Assembly (NCBI GenBank): GCA_963755825.1 | Contig: CAVWLA010000003.1 | Span: forward strand, 434,001 to 498,000 | DNA from: DATBQN01 sp963755825 | Lineage (GTDB): Bacteria; Acidobacteriota; Thermoanaerobaculia; Multivoradales; UBA5704 | Reading direction: 5' to 3' | Length of the DNA: 64,000 bases | Shown: in pieces, positions 10,509 to 18,835 of the stretch | How the letters are laid out: the number at the start of each line of letters is the position of its first letter | Position numbering within the stretch: the first letter of the stretch is position 1 | Notes under the pieces: generated by a model | What the model was told of the DNA's origin: nothing | What the model saw: the letters and a program-made list of their open reading frames with translations, nothing else | Databases searched by the model: none | Made by a program: the position numbers and the translations under genes

Positions 10509-13500
10509 GCGGCGACAGCGGCGGCGGTGTTGGGACGGCGCCAGGGATCGCCATCGTCGGCATGGCCTGCCGTTACGCCGACGCGCGCTCGCCGGCCGAG
10601 CTGTGGGAGAGCGCGCTCGCCGGGCGGCGCGCCTGGCGCCGCATGCCGGCGGAGCGGCTGCGGCTCGAGGACTACTCCCGCCCCGGCGATCCCGACGGCT
10701 TCGGCGCCCTCGAGGCGGCGGTCATCGAGGGTTGGGAGCTCGACCGCGTGCGCTTCCGCATCGCCGGGGCGACCTTCCGCGCCACCGACCTGGCGCACTG
10801 GCTGGCGCTCGACGTCGCCGCGGCGGCGCTCGCCGACGCCGGGTTCGCCGACGCCCGCGGCCTGGAGCGCGACGCCGCCGGCGTGCTCGTCGGCAACACC
10901 CTCACCGGCGAGTTCTCGCGCGCCGGCCAGCTCCGCCTGCGCTGGCCCTACGTGCGGCGGACGCTCGCCGCGGCGCTCGCCGCCGAGGGCTGGGGCGAGG
11001 AGCACCTGGGCGCCTTCCTGGAGCGCCTCGAGGCGGCCTACAAGGCGCCGTTCCCGGCGACCTCGGAGGAGTCGCTCGCCGGCGGCCTGTCGAACACCAT
11101 CGCTGGCCGCATCTCGAACCACTTCGACCTCCACGGCGGCGGCTACACGGTCGACGGCGCCTGCGCCTCCTCGCTCCTCGCCATCGCCAACGCCTGCTCG
11201 GCGCTCGCCGCCGGCGACCTCGACTTCGTCCTCGCCGGCGGCGTCGACCTCTCGCTCGATCCCTTCGAGCTCGCCGGCTTCGCCCGCAACGGCGCCCTGA
11301 CCGCCGGCACCATGCGGGTCTACGACCGCCGCGCCGACGGCTTCGTCCCCGGCGAGGGCTGCGGCTTCGTGGCGCTCATGCGCGAGGACGCGGCGCGGGC
11401 GGCGGGGCGGACCGTCCGCGCCGTCATCCGCGGCTGGGGGATCTCCGCCGACGGCCGGGGCGGCATCTCGCGCCCGGAGGAGGCCGGCCAGCTCCTCGCC
11501 ATCGCCCGCGCCTACCGCCGCGCCGGCTTCGGCATCGACACCGTCGGCTACCTCGAGGGGCACGGCACCGGCACCGCGGTGGGCGACGCCACGGAGCTCG
11601 CGGCGCTCGCCAGGGCCCGCCGCGAGGCGAGGCCGCCGGGGGCCGCAGTAATGCCGTTGCCGGTGGGCTCGATCAAGGCCAACATCGGCCACACCAAGGC
11701 GGCGGCCGGGGTGGCCGGGTTGATCAAGGCGGCGCTCGCCCTCGCCGCGCAGGTGGTGCCGCCCATGGCTCCAAACGCGTCGGACGGCGTCTTCGAGCCG
11801 CACCCAGCCGCCGCGGGCGAGCTCTACGTGCCGCTCGAGGCGGCCCTCTGGCCGGCGGAGCGCCCGCTCCGCGCCGGCGTCTCGGCGATGGGCTTCGGCG
11901 GCATCAATGTGCATCTGGCTCTCGAAGCGGCAGGCAATCCGCGGCGGCGAGAGCTCTCGGCGCGCGAGCGGCGGCTCGCCCGCTCGCCGCAGGACGCCGA
12001 GCTCCTCGCCTTCGCCGCCGTCGACGAGGCGAGCCTGGCGGACGAGGCGGAACGGGCGGGCCGGCTCGCCGGCGGGCTGGCGCGCGCCGAGCTGGGGGAT
12101 CTCGCCGCGGAGCTCGCCCGCCGCGCGGCCGGCGCGGCGGGACCGGCGCGGGCCGCGGTCGTCGCGGCGACGCCCGGCGAGGCCGCCGACCGCCTGACCG
12201 CCCTCGCCGCCTGGCTGCGCGAGCCGCCGAGCCAGCGCGGAGCAAAGCTGCCGCGCGGCGTCTTCGCGGAGAGCGCGGCCGCGGCGCCGCCGCGCGTCGG
12301 CCTCCTCTTTCCGGGGCAGGGCTCGCCCGCCCAGCCGGGAGGCGGCGCCTGGCGGCGGCGGTTCGAGGGGCTCGCCGACCTCTTCCCGGCGGCTGGTCCC
12401 GAGGCCCAACAGATCCCCGCGAGCGAGCCGAGCGAGCCGAGCACTGCCGCGGACGACGGCGACACCGCGGTGGCGCAGCCGGCGATCGTCGCCGCGTCGC
12501 TCGCCGGCCTGCGCCTCCTCGATCGCCTGGGGATCGCCGGCGACATCGCCCTCGGCCACAGCCTGGGCGAGCTCACCGCCCTCGCCTGGGCCGGCGCGCT
12601 CGACGAGCGGAGCCTGCGCGACCTCGCCGCGGCGCGCGGCCGGGCGATGCAGAGGGCCGACGACGATCCGAGGCACCGGACAGAGAGCGCCGGCGCCATG
12701 GCGAGCCTCGGCGCCGAGCCCGCCGCCGTCGAGGCGCTCCTCGCCGCGCTCTTCCCGCCGTCCTCCGCACCCGGCACGGCGCCGGTGATCGCGGCCTGCA
12801 ACGGGCCGCGGCGGACGGTCGTCTCGGGTCCGGCGGCGGCGGTCGAGGCGGCCGCGGAGCGCGCCGCGTCGCGCGGCTGGCCGGTGCATCGCCTGCGCGT
12901 GTCGCACGCCTTCCACTCGCCGCTCATGGCCGCCGCCGCGCCGCGCCTCGCGGCGGCCCTGGCGACGGTCGACTGGGCGCCGCCGGCGCGGCCGGTCGCC
13001 TCGACGGTCACCGGCGCGCTCCTCGCCGCCGACGCCGATCTCGGCCATCTCCTCCACCGCCAGCTCACCTCGCCGGTGCGCTTCACCGAGGCGCTGGCGG
13101 CGGCGGCCCCGCACGCCGATCTCTGGATCGAGGTCGGCCCCGGCCGCGCCCTCGCCGAGATCGCCGCCGAGCTGGTCGGAGCCCCGGTGCACGCCCTCGA
13201 CGCCGGCGGCGAATCTCTCGCCGGCCTGTTGACGACCGCGGCGGCCTGCTTCGCCGCCGGCCTGCCGGTCGAGCTCGAGGCGCTCTTCGCCGACCGCTTC
13301 ACCCGACCCTGCGATCTGGCGCGGCCGCGCCTCTTCCTCGCCAACCCCTGCGAGGCGGCGCCGCTCGGTCCCGCTCTCTCCGGTCTCGCTCTCGAGCCAC
13401 AGGCGACCGCCCTCGGGGCCGCCGCGGCCGGCGCTCCGCCGGCGACGGCGCCAGCCGAGGTGGCGGCCGCGAGCGAGCCTACCCAGCCGAGCGCTGCGCT

Positions 13501-16500
13501 CGCTGCGATCGCCCCGCTCGAGCTCGTCCGCCATCTGATCGCCGAGCGGACGGAGCTGCCGGCGACGGCGATCGCCGGCTCCAGCCGCCTGCTCTCCGAT
13601 CTCCATCTCAACTCGATCGCCGTCGGCCTGCTGGTCGTCGAGGCCTGCCGCCGGCTGGGCCTGCCGCCGCCGATCGCGCCCGCCGACTATGCCCAGGCGA
13701 CGGTCGGCGAGATCGCCGAGGCGCTCGCGGCGCGGCTGGCGGCCGGCGAGCGAGCGGCCGAGAGGCCAGGCGACGACGACCGGCCGCCGGCGGGTATCGC
13801 GCCCTGGGTGCGCGCCTTCGCGGTCGAGCATCGCGAAAGGCCGCTTGCTCACCGGCGACCAGTCGGCCGCACAGCGGAGACCACCGCGTGGCAAATCATC
13901 GGCCCGCCGGGCGATCCGCTCGCCGCCGCCCTCGCCGAGGCGCTCCCGGCTGGCCTCGCGGCGACGGGACCTCGCGGCGCGGCTGGCGTCGCCCTCTGCC
14001 TGCCGGCGGCGCCGGAGGCGGACGCCGCCGCGTCCGTCGACCTCTTCCTCACCGCCGCGCGCGCCGTCCTCGCGGCGCCGCGGCCGGCGCGCTTCCTCCT
14101 CGTCCAGCGCGGCGAGCGCGGCGGCGGCGCCTTCGCCCGCACCCTCCACCGCGAGCTGGCCGAGATGACGACCGCGGTGATCGAAGTCCCCGACGACCTC
14201 GAGCCGCACCGGGCGGCGGCGCTCGCCGCCGCCGAGGCGGCCGTCGCGCGCGGCTATGCCGAGGCGCGCTACGACCGCGGCGGCCGGCGCACGGTGCCGG
14301 TACTGGCGCCGCTCGCCGTGCCGCTCGCAGAGCCGCCAAGCGGAGCGCCGCGCAGAGCCGCCCTCGACCGCTCCGACGTGCTGCTCGTCTCGGGCGGCGG
14401 CAAGGGGATCGGCGCCGAGTGCGCCCTCGCCCTGGCGCGGGCGAGCGGCGCCCGCCTCGCCATCCTCGGCCGCTCCGATCCGGCGAGCGACCGCGAGCTG
14501 GCGGCGAACCTCGAGCGGCTGGCGGCAGCGGGCGCGCCGGCGCTCTATCTGCACGCCGACGTCGCCGATGCCGCGGCCGTCGCCGCGGCCGTCGCCCGCG
14601 TCGCGGCGGAGATCGGCCCGGTCACCGCCCTCCTCCATGCCGCCGGCAGCAACCGGCCGCGCCGCCTCGCGGACCTCGACCGCGAAGCCTTCCTCGCCAC
14701 CCTGGCGCCCAAGGTCGACGGCGCGCGGCACCTCCTCGCCGCCCTCGACCCGGCGCACCTGCACCTCGCCATCGGCTTCGGCTCGATCATCGCCCGCATC
14801 GGCCTGCCGGGAGAGGCGGACTACGCCGTCGCCAACGACTGGCTGGCCGCTGTCTTCGCTCGCCATGCGGCGGCGCATCCGGCCTGCCGCTGCCTGGTCG
14901 TCGACTGGTCGGTGTGGGCGGGCACCGGCATGGGCGAGCGGCTGGGAACCCTGGCGGCGCTCGCCCAGGCCGGCGTCGACGCGATCCCCCTGGACTCCGG
15001 CGTGCGGGCGCTCGCCGCCCTCCTGGCGCAACCCTCGACCCCGCCGTCGGTCGTCGTCGCCGGCCGCTTCGGCGCGCCGCCGACCCTGGCGCTCGCGGGC
15101 GCCGGCGGAGCCGCGCAGACAGCCGAGCTGCCGTTGCGGCGCTTCCTCGAGCGCCCGCGCGTCCACTACCCCGGCATCGAGCTGGTCGCCGACTCCATCC
15201 TCTCGGCCGACACGGACCCCTACCTCGCCGACCACGTCTTCCGCGGCGAGCCGCTCTTCGCCGCGGTGCTCGGCCTCGAGGCGATGGCGCAGGCGGCGAC
15301 GGCGCTCGCCGGCACCGACGGGCTCCCCGTCTTCGAAGCGGTCGAGCTGCTGCGGCCGATCGCCATCGCGGCCGGCGCGCGGACGACGATCCGCGTCGCC
15401 GCTCTCGCCCGCGAGGACGGCGCCGTCGAGGTCGCCATCCGCGACGCCGCCAGCGGCTTCGCGGCCGACTGCTTCCGCGCCGTCTGCCGCTTCGACCGGC
15501 CGCCGATCGCCGTCGATGAGAGCGACCGCGATGCCGCGGGAGCCGACGCTGCGGCCGACCTCGCCCTCGATCCGGCGGCGGACCTCTACGGCGGCATCCT
15601 CTTCCACGGCGGCCGCTTCCGCCGGCTGCGCGCCTACCGCAGCCTCTCCGCCACCGCCTGCCGCGCCGACATCTCCCCCGACGGCGCCACCCGCTGGTTC
15701 GGCGCCTACCTGCCGGCCGACCTGCTGCTCGGCGACCCCGGCGCCCGCGACGCCGCGATCCACGCCATCCAGGCCTGCATCCCGCACTCCCACCTGCTGC
15801 CGGTGGGGGCCGAGCGCATCGTCTGCGGCCGCCTGCCGGCCGCCGGCGGCTCGCCGCTCCGCGTCGCCGCCCGCGAGCGGCGGCGTGACGGCGCCGAGCT
15901 CGTCTACGACCTGGAGATCCGCGACGCCCGCGGCGCTCTGCGCGAGCGCTGGGAGGGGCTCCGCCTGCGCGCCGTCGACCGCACGCCCGCGCCCGACGAC
16001 TGGCCGGCGGCGCTCCTCGCTCCCTACCTCGAGCGCCGGCTGGAGGAGATCCTGCCCGGCGCCGCGGTCGCGGTGGCGCTCGAGCCGGCCATCGGCGCGG
16101 GCATCGCGGGCACCGCGGGCGCCCGCCCGGACAGCGGCCCGACGATCGCCCGCCTCCTCGCCGCGCGCCGGCCGCCGCTCGATCTCCGCCTCCGCCATCG
16201 GCCCGACGGCAGGCCCGAGATCGCCGGCGGGCCGCGAGTGTCGATCGCCCACGCCGGCGGCCTCGTCCTCGCCGTCGCCCGGCGCGACGCCGTGGGCTGC
16301 GATCTCGAGCCCGTCGCCGCCCGCCCGGCCGAGACCTGGCGCGGATTGTTTGGAGACCAGCGGGGCGACGAGCAGGGGGGCGAGCGCTGGGCGCTCGCCC
16401 GGCTGCTGGCGCAGGAGGCCGGCGAGCCGGTGGCGATCGCGGCGACCCGCGTCTGGGCGGCGGCCGAGGCGCTCGCCAAGGCGGGAGCGCCGCGCGGCGC

Positions 16501-16732
16501 GGCGCTCACCCTCGAGCCCCCAGGCGAGGCGGCGGACGACGGCTGGCGGCTGCTCCGCGCCGGGCGCTACCGGGTGGCGACGCTGGCGCCGCGGGTGCGC
16601 GAGCTCGGCCGGGTCGCCATCGCCCTGGCGATCGAAGCGATTGAAGCGGGCGAGGAGGAACGGACGGCGATGCACCCACCACGCGACGCCGTCCGCGAGC
16701 TGCCGGCCCTGGCCGGAGGAGGCGAGGCGTGA
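10505..16732 (+). CDS. pksE: Iterative enediyne-type polyketide synthase (PKSE): KS-AT-ACP-KR-DH-PPTase
   Basis: A 2,075-residue single-module iterative PKS starting at the GTG at 10505, overlapping the UnbU stop. Domains: KS about 12-470, with Cys220 in VDGACASS, His353 in EGHGTGTAVGD and His396 in NIGHTKAAAG; AT about 590-900, with FPGQGSPAQPG and Ser686 in GHSLGE; ACP with Ser1037 in DLHLNSIAVG; KR about 1290-1520, with a VSGGGKGIGAE nucleotide loop and Tyr1440 in GEADYAVAND; DH with His1577 in YLADHVFRGEPLF; C-terminal phosphopantetheinyl transferase with VGCDLEP (Asp1933) and a WAAAEALAK motif. This domain order with an integral PPTase is diagnostic of enediyne PKSs, which make a linear polyene as warhead precursor. 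KS phrases such as GNTLTGEFSRAGQLRLRWPY and GGLSNTIAGRISNHFDL match that subfamily. No truncation is visible and all key residues are present. Confidence 0.92.
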   Translation: MSGDSGGGVGTAPGIAIVGMACRYADARSPAELWESALAGRRAWRRMPAERLRLEDYSRPGDPDGFGALEAAVIEGWELDRVRFRIAGATFRATDLAHWLALDVAAAALADAGFADARGLERDAAGVLVGNTLTGEFSRAGQLRLRWPYVRRTLAAALAAEGWGEEHLGAFLERLEAAYKAPFPATSEESLAGGLSNTIAGRISNHFDLHGGGYTVDGACASSLLAIANACSALAAGDLDFVLAGGVDLSLDPFELAGFARNGALTAGTMRVYDRRADGFVPGEGCGFVALMREDAARAAGRTVRAVIRGWGISADGRGGISRPEEAGQLLAIARAYRRAGFGIDTVGYLEGHGTGTAVGDATELAALARARREARPPGAAVMPLPVGSIKANIGHTKAAAGVAGLIKAALALAAQVVPPMAPNASDGVFEPHPAAAGELYVPLEAALWPAERPLRAGVSAMGFGGINVHLALEAAGNPRRRELSARERRLARSPQDAELLAFAAVDEASLADEAERAGRLAGGLARAELGDLAAELARRAAGAAGPARAAVVAATPGEAADRLTALAAWLREPPSQRGAKLPRGVFAESAAAAPPRVGLLFPGQGSPAQPGGGAWRRRFEGLADLFPAAGPEAQQIPASEPSEPSTAADDGDTAVAQPAIVAASLAGLRLLDRLGIAGDIALGHSLGELTALAWAGALDERSLRDLAAARGRAMQRADDDPRHRTESAGAMASLGAEPAAVEALLAALFPPSSAPGTAPVIAACNGPRRTVVSGPAAAVEAAAERAASRGWPVHRLRVSHAFHSPLMAAAAPRLAAALATVDWAPPARPVASTVTGALLAADADLGHLLHRQLTSPVRFTEALAAAAPHADLWIEVGPGRALAEIAAELVGAPVHALDAGGESLAGLLTTAAACFAAGLPVELEALFADRFTRPCDLARPRLFLANPCEAAPLGPALSGLALEPQATALGAAAAGAPPATAPAEVAAASEPTQPSAALAAIAPLELVRHLIAERTELPATAIAGSSRLLSDLHLNSIAVGLLVVEACRRLGLPPPIAPADYAQATVGEIAEALAARLAAGERAAERPGDDDRPPAGIAPWVRAFAVEHRERPLAHRRPVGRTAETTAWQIIGPPGDPLAAALAEALPAGLAATGPRGAAGVALCLPAAPEADAAASVDLFLTAARAVLAAPRPARFLLVQRGERGGGAFARTLHRELAEMTTAVIEVPDDLEPHRAAALAAAEAAVARGYAEARYDRGGRRTVPVLAPLAVPLAEPPSGAPRRAALDRSDVLLVSGGGKGIGAECALALARASGARLAILGRSDPASDRELAANLERLAAAGAPALYLHADVADAAAVAAAVARVAAEIGPVTALLHAAGSNRPRRLADLDREAFLATLAPKVDGARHLLAALDPAHLHLAIGFGSIIARIGLPGEADYAVANDWLAAVFARHAAAHPACRCLVVDWSVWAGTGMGERLGTLAALAQAGVDAIPLDSGVRALAALLAQPSTPPSVVVAGRFGAPPTLALAGAGGAAQTAELPLRRFLERPRVHYPGIELVADSILSADTDPYLADHVFRGEPLFAAVLGLEAMAQAATALAGTDGLPVFEAVELLRPIAIAAGARTTIRVAALAREDGAVEVAIRDAASGFAADCFRAVCRFDRPPIAVDESDRDAAGADAAADLALDPAADLYGGILFHGGRFRRLRAYRSLSATACRADISPDGATRWFGAYLPADLLLGDPGARDAAIHAIQACIPHSHLLPVGAERIVCGRLPAAGGSPLRVAARERRRDGAELVYDLEIRDARGALRERWEGLRLRAVDRTPAPDDWPAALLAPYLERRLEEILPGAAVAVALEPAIGAGIAGTAGARPDSGPTIARLLAARRPPLDLRLRHRPDGRPEIAGGPRVSIAHAGGLVLAVARRDAVGCDLEPVAARPAETWRGLFGDQRGDEQGGERWALARLLAQEAGEPVAIAATRVWAAAEALAKAGAPRGAALTLEPPGEAADDGWRLLRAGRYRVATLAPRVRELGRVAIALAIEAIEAGEEERTAMHPPRDAVRELPALAGGGEA

Positions 16733-17667
16733 TGGCGAGCAATCCGCGCATCGAGATCGAGCTGGAGCCGGACGCGACGGCGCCGGCCGGCACGCCCGGA
16801 GCGCCCGAGGCCAGGCCCGAGCCGGCCGATTCCGCCGCGATGCTGCGGGCGATCGAGCTGATGCACCGCCGCGCCGGCGAGCCGCTCTCGCTCCGCGAGC
16901 TGGCCGACGCCGCCTACGCCAGCCCGTACCATTTCCTGCGCACCTTCCGCGGCGTCACCGGCCTCTCGCCGGGGCGGTTCCTCACCGCCATCCGGCTGAA
17001 GCGGGCGGTGCGCCTCCTGCTCACCACCGATCTGCCGGTGACCGACGTCTGCTACGAGTCGGGCTACCGCAGCCTGGGCACCTTCACCCGCCGCTTCACC
17101 GAGACGATCGGCGTCGCGCCGGGGCGCCTGCGCCTCGCCGGCGGCCTGGCGATGCCCGGCCGCGGCACGCCGCGCGCGCCGGCGGCCGCCGGCAGCGCCA
17201 CACTGCGCGGCGCGGTGGTCGAGGGGCCTGAGCGCGGGCCGCTCGGCATGATCTTCATCGGCCTCTTCGCCACCCGTGCGCCGCAGGGCTTCCCGGCGGC
17301 GTGCGCCCTCCTCCGCGCGCCGGGCCCCTATGCGCTCGAGCGGCTCGCCGCCGGCACCTACCACCTGGTGGCGGTGGGAGTGCCGGCGCCGGAGGCGCTG
17401 TGGGACAACTTCCTCCGCGACCACCCCGACTTCCTCGCCGGCTCGGTCGTCGACGAGGTGGCGATCACCGCCGCCGGCACGGTCCACGGCTCGACCGATC
17501 TCGTGCTGCGCCGGCCGCGCGCCATCGATCCGCCGCTCCTCACCTGCCTGCCGCTGCTGCTCGCCGCCAGCCGCGGCCGCCAGGCCAGCGGCGGCGCGGC
17601 GTCCGACGACATGGCGAGGATCGGCGAGATCGCCGAGATCTCGCGGCACGCGGCGCTGGCGCGATGA
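16732..17667 (+). CDS. AraC-family transcriptional regulator with extra C-terminal domain
   Basis: A 311-residue protein. An AraC/XylS double helix-turn-helix lies at about residues 38-135: LRELADAAYASPYHFLRTFR, then RLLLTTDLPVTDVCYESGYR, then LGTFTRRFTETIGVAPGRLR. The C-terminal 160 residues form a separate beta-rich domain (GPLGMIFIGLFATRAPQGFP, APGPYALERLAAGTYHLVAV) of unknown ligand, reminiscent of carboxypeptidase-regulatory-like folds. The ATG at 16732 overlaps the PKS stop by one base (TGATG) and is preceded by GGAGGAGG, so it is co-translated with the PKS. It is the obvious candidate regulator of the cassette. A GTG three bases upstream is an alternative start. Confidence 0.88.
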   Translation: MASNPRIEIELEPDATAPAGTPGAPEARPEPADSAAMLRAIELMHRRAGEPLSLRELADAAYASPYHFLRTFRGVTGLSPGRFLTAIRLKRAVRLLLTTDLPVTDVCYESGYRSLGTFTRRFTETIGVAPGRLRLAGGLAMPGRGTPRAPAAAGSATLRGAVVEGPERGPLGMIFIGLFATRAPQGFPAACALLRAPGPYALERLAAGTYHLVAVGVPAPEALWDNFLRDHPDFLAGSVVDEVAITAAGTVHGSTDLVLRRPRAIDPPLLTCLPLLLAASRGRQASGGAASDDMARIGEIAEISRHAALAR

Positions 17668-17795
17668 GCGGCCGCGGCGCCTTGGCGCGAGCCGGCGAAG
17701 AGAGCAATCCAGGAGAAGCGCGGCCGGCGTCGCCGACGCTAGGCTGCATCGAAACGGGCGGGCTGCCCCGCTCCCAATCAAGGAGAATCCGGAAC

Positions 17796-18731
17796 ATGAG
17801 CCACAGCAGACATCTGATCACCGGGGCGGGCGCGCTGCTCCTCGCCGCCGTTCTCGCGGCTCCCGCCATGGCGCAGAGCGTGACCGTCCCGCAGGGCGAC
17901 GACGGCTGGGTCACCCAGGGCGGCGGCCTCACCAACGTCAACCTCTCCGGCTACCCGATCAGCACCGCCTTCCCGGGCGGCTCGATCACCGGCAGCTCGA
18001 CGGTCAACCTCAAGGGCTCGCCGCTCAACTCGAGCCAGCTCGGCTCGATCGACACCATCGTCACGCGCACCAACGACGTCCCGCTCTCCGGCGCCGGCGC
18101 CTCCGGCACCACCAATCTGACGGTGCATGCGCTCAGCCTGGTCTCCGACAGCAGCAACGTCACTATCTCCGGCCACGGCACCTACAGCCTGGCCGCCTCG
18201 CTGTCGAGCTTCGGCACCAGCACCGGCACCATGAGCATCACGCTCAGCAACTCGGACGGCGGCACCTTCACCTCGAGCTTCACCATCGTCCCCAAGCTCG
18301 TCTTCACCAACGTCAGCAACCCGAGCGACGTGGTCACCATCGACTGCGGCGTCACCACCGGCTGCCCGGCGCTCACGCTCTCCTCGACCGGCACCGGCTG
18401 GACGCGCACCGGCGGCTCCGGCGGCTTCAGCCCGTCGTCGAAGGGCGCCACGACGATCGCCGCCGGCGTCTCGGCCGGCGGCTACACGACGATCGGCACC
18501 TCGAACTTCTACGCCGGCTACGCCGCCTCGGCGCCGAGCTTCCCGCCGGCGCCCGGCACGCACACGGCGCCCAACCACTCGCACGTCACCCTGCCGCCGA
18601 CCGACTGCACGGTGCAGCACAGCGGCAGGACCGGGGTCGGCCTCACCGACACGCGGACGCAGTCCACCTCGATCTTCGTCGCCCAGCCCTACTGCAACTT
18701 CCAGCAGACCACGACGACGACCATCGACTAG
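17796..18731 (+). CDS. Secreted Ser/Thr/Gly-rich protein of unknown function
   Basis: A 311-residue protein with a clear Sec signal peptide (LLLAAVLAAPAMAQ, cleavage after about residue 28). The mature part is rich in Ser, Thr, Gly and Asn and looks like a beta-sandwich or beta-helix exported protein. Four Cys form two possible disulfide pairs (DCGVTTGC and DC...YC near the C terminus), and the end is Thr-rich (QQTTTTTID). No family is recognised. The start is the ATG at 17796 with AAGGAG 11 nt before it. It lies 128 bp after the AraC gene in the same direction and is closed by a strong terminator. A link to the PKS cassette is possible but unproven. Confidence 0.75.
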   Translation: MSHSRHLITGAGALLLAAVLAAPAMAQSVTVPQGDDGWVTQGGGLTNVNLSGYPISTAFPGGSITGSSTVNLKGSPLNSSQLGSIDTIVTRTNDVPLSGAGASGTTNLTVHALSLVSDSSNVTISGHGTYSLAASLSSFGTSTGTMSITLSNSDGGTFTSSFTIVPKLVFTNVSNPSDVVTIDCGVTTGCPALTLSSTGTGWTRTGGSGGFSPSSKGATTIAAGVSAGGYTTIGTSNFYAGYAASAPSFPPAPGTHTAPNHSHVTLPPTDCTVQHSGRTGVGLTDTRTQSTSIFVAQPYCNFQQTTTTTID

Positions 18732-18755
18732 ATCGGCCCACAGGCGGAGATCACG

Positions 18756-18791
18756 GGCGGAGGGACCGGGGAACCGGCCTCCGCCTTTTTT
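18756..18791 (+). terminator. Rho-independent terminator
   Basis: GGCGGAGG (18756-18763) pairs with CCTCCGCC (18778-18785). Inside it CCGG pairs with CCGG around a GGAA loop, and six T follow directly. It ends the plus-strand PKS-AraC-secreted protein block just before the convergent MMPL gene. Confidence 0.92.
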
Positions 18792-18802
18792 CCCGCCGCT
18801 TT

Positions 18803-18835
18803 GATCAGGCGCCGATCAGGCGCCCATCAGGCACC
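18803..18835. repeat. Three tandem 11-bp repeats at the 3' end of the MMPL gene
   Basis: GATCAGGCGCC, GATCAGGCGCC and CATCAGGCACC follow each other without gaps. The third copy contains the stop codon of the MMPL exporter, so slippage in the array could move that stop and change the C terminus. Confidence 0.8.

Noticed and set aside
10325..16675. A 2,116-codon open frame on the strand opposite the PKS
   Set aside because: It is a GC-rich shadow: Arg/Gly/Glu-rich sequence with no recognisable domain, fully antisense to an intact PKS with conserved active sites.
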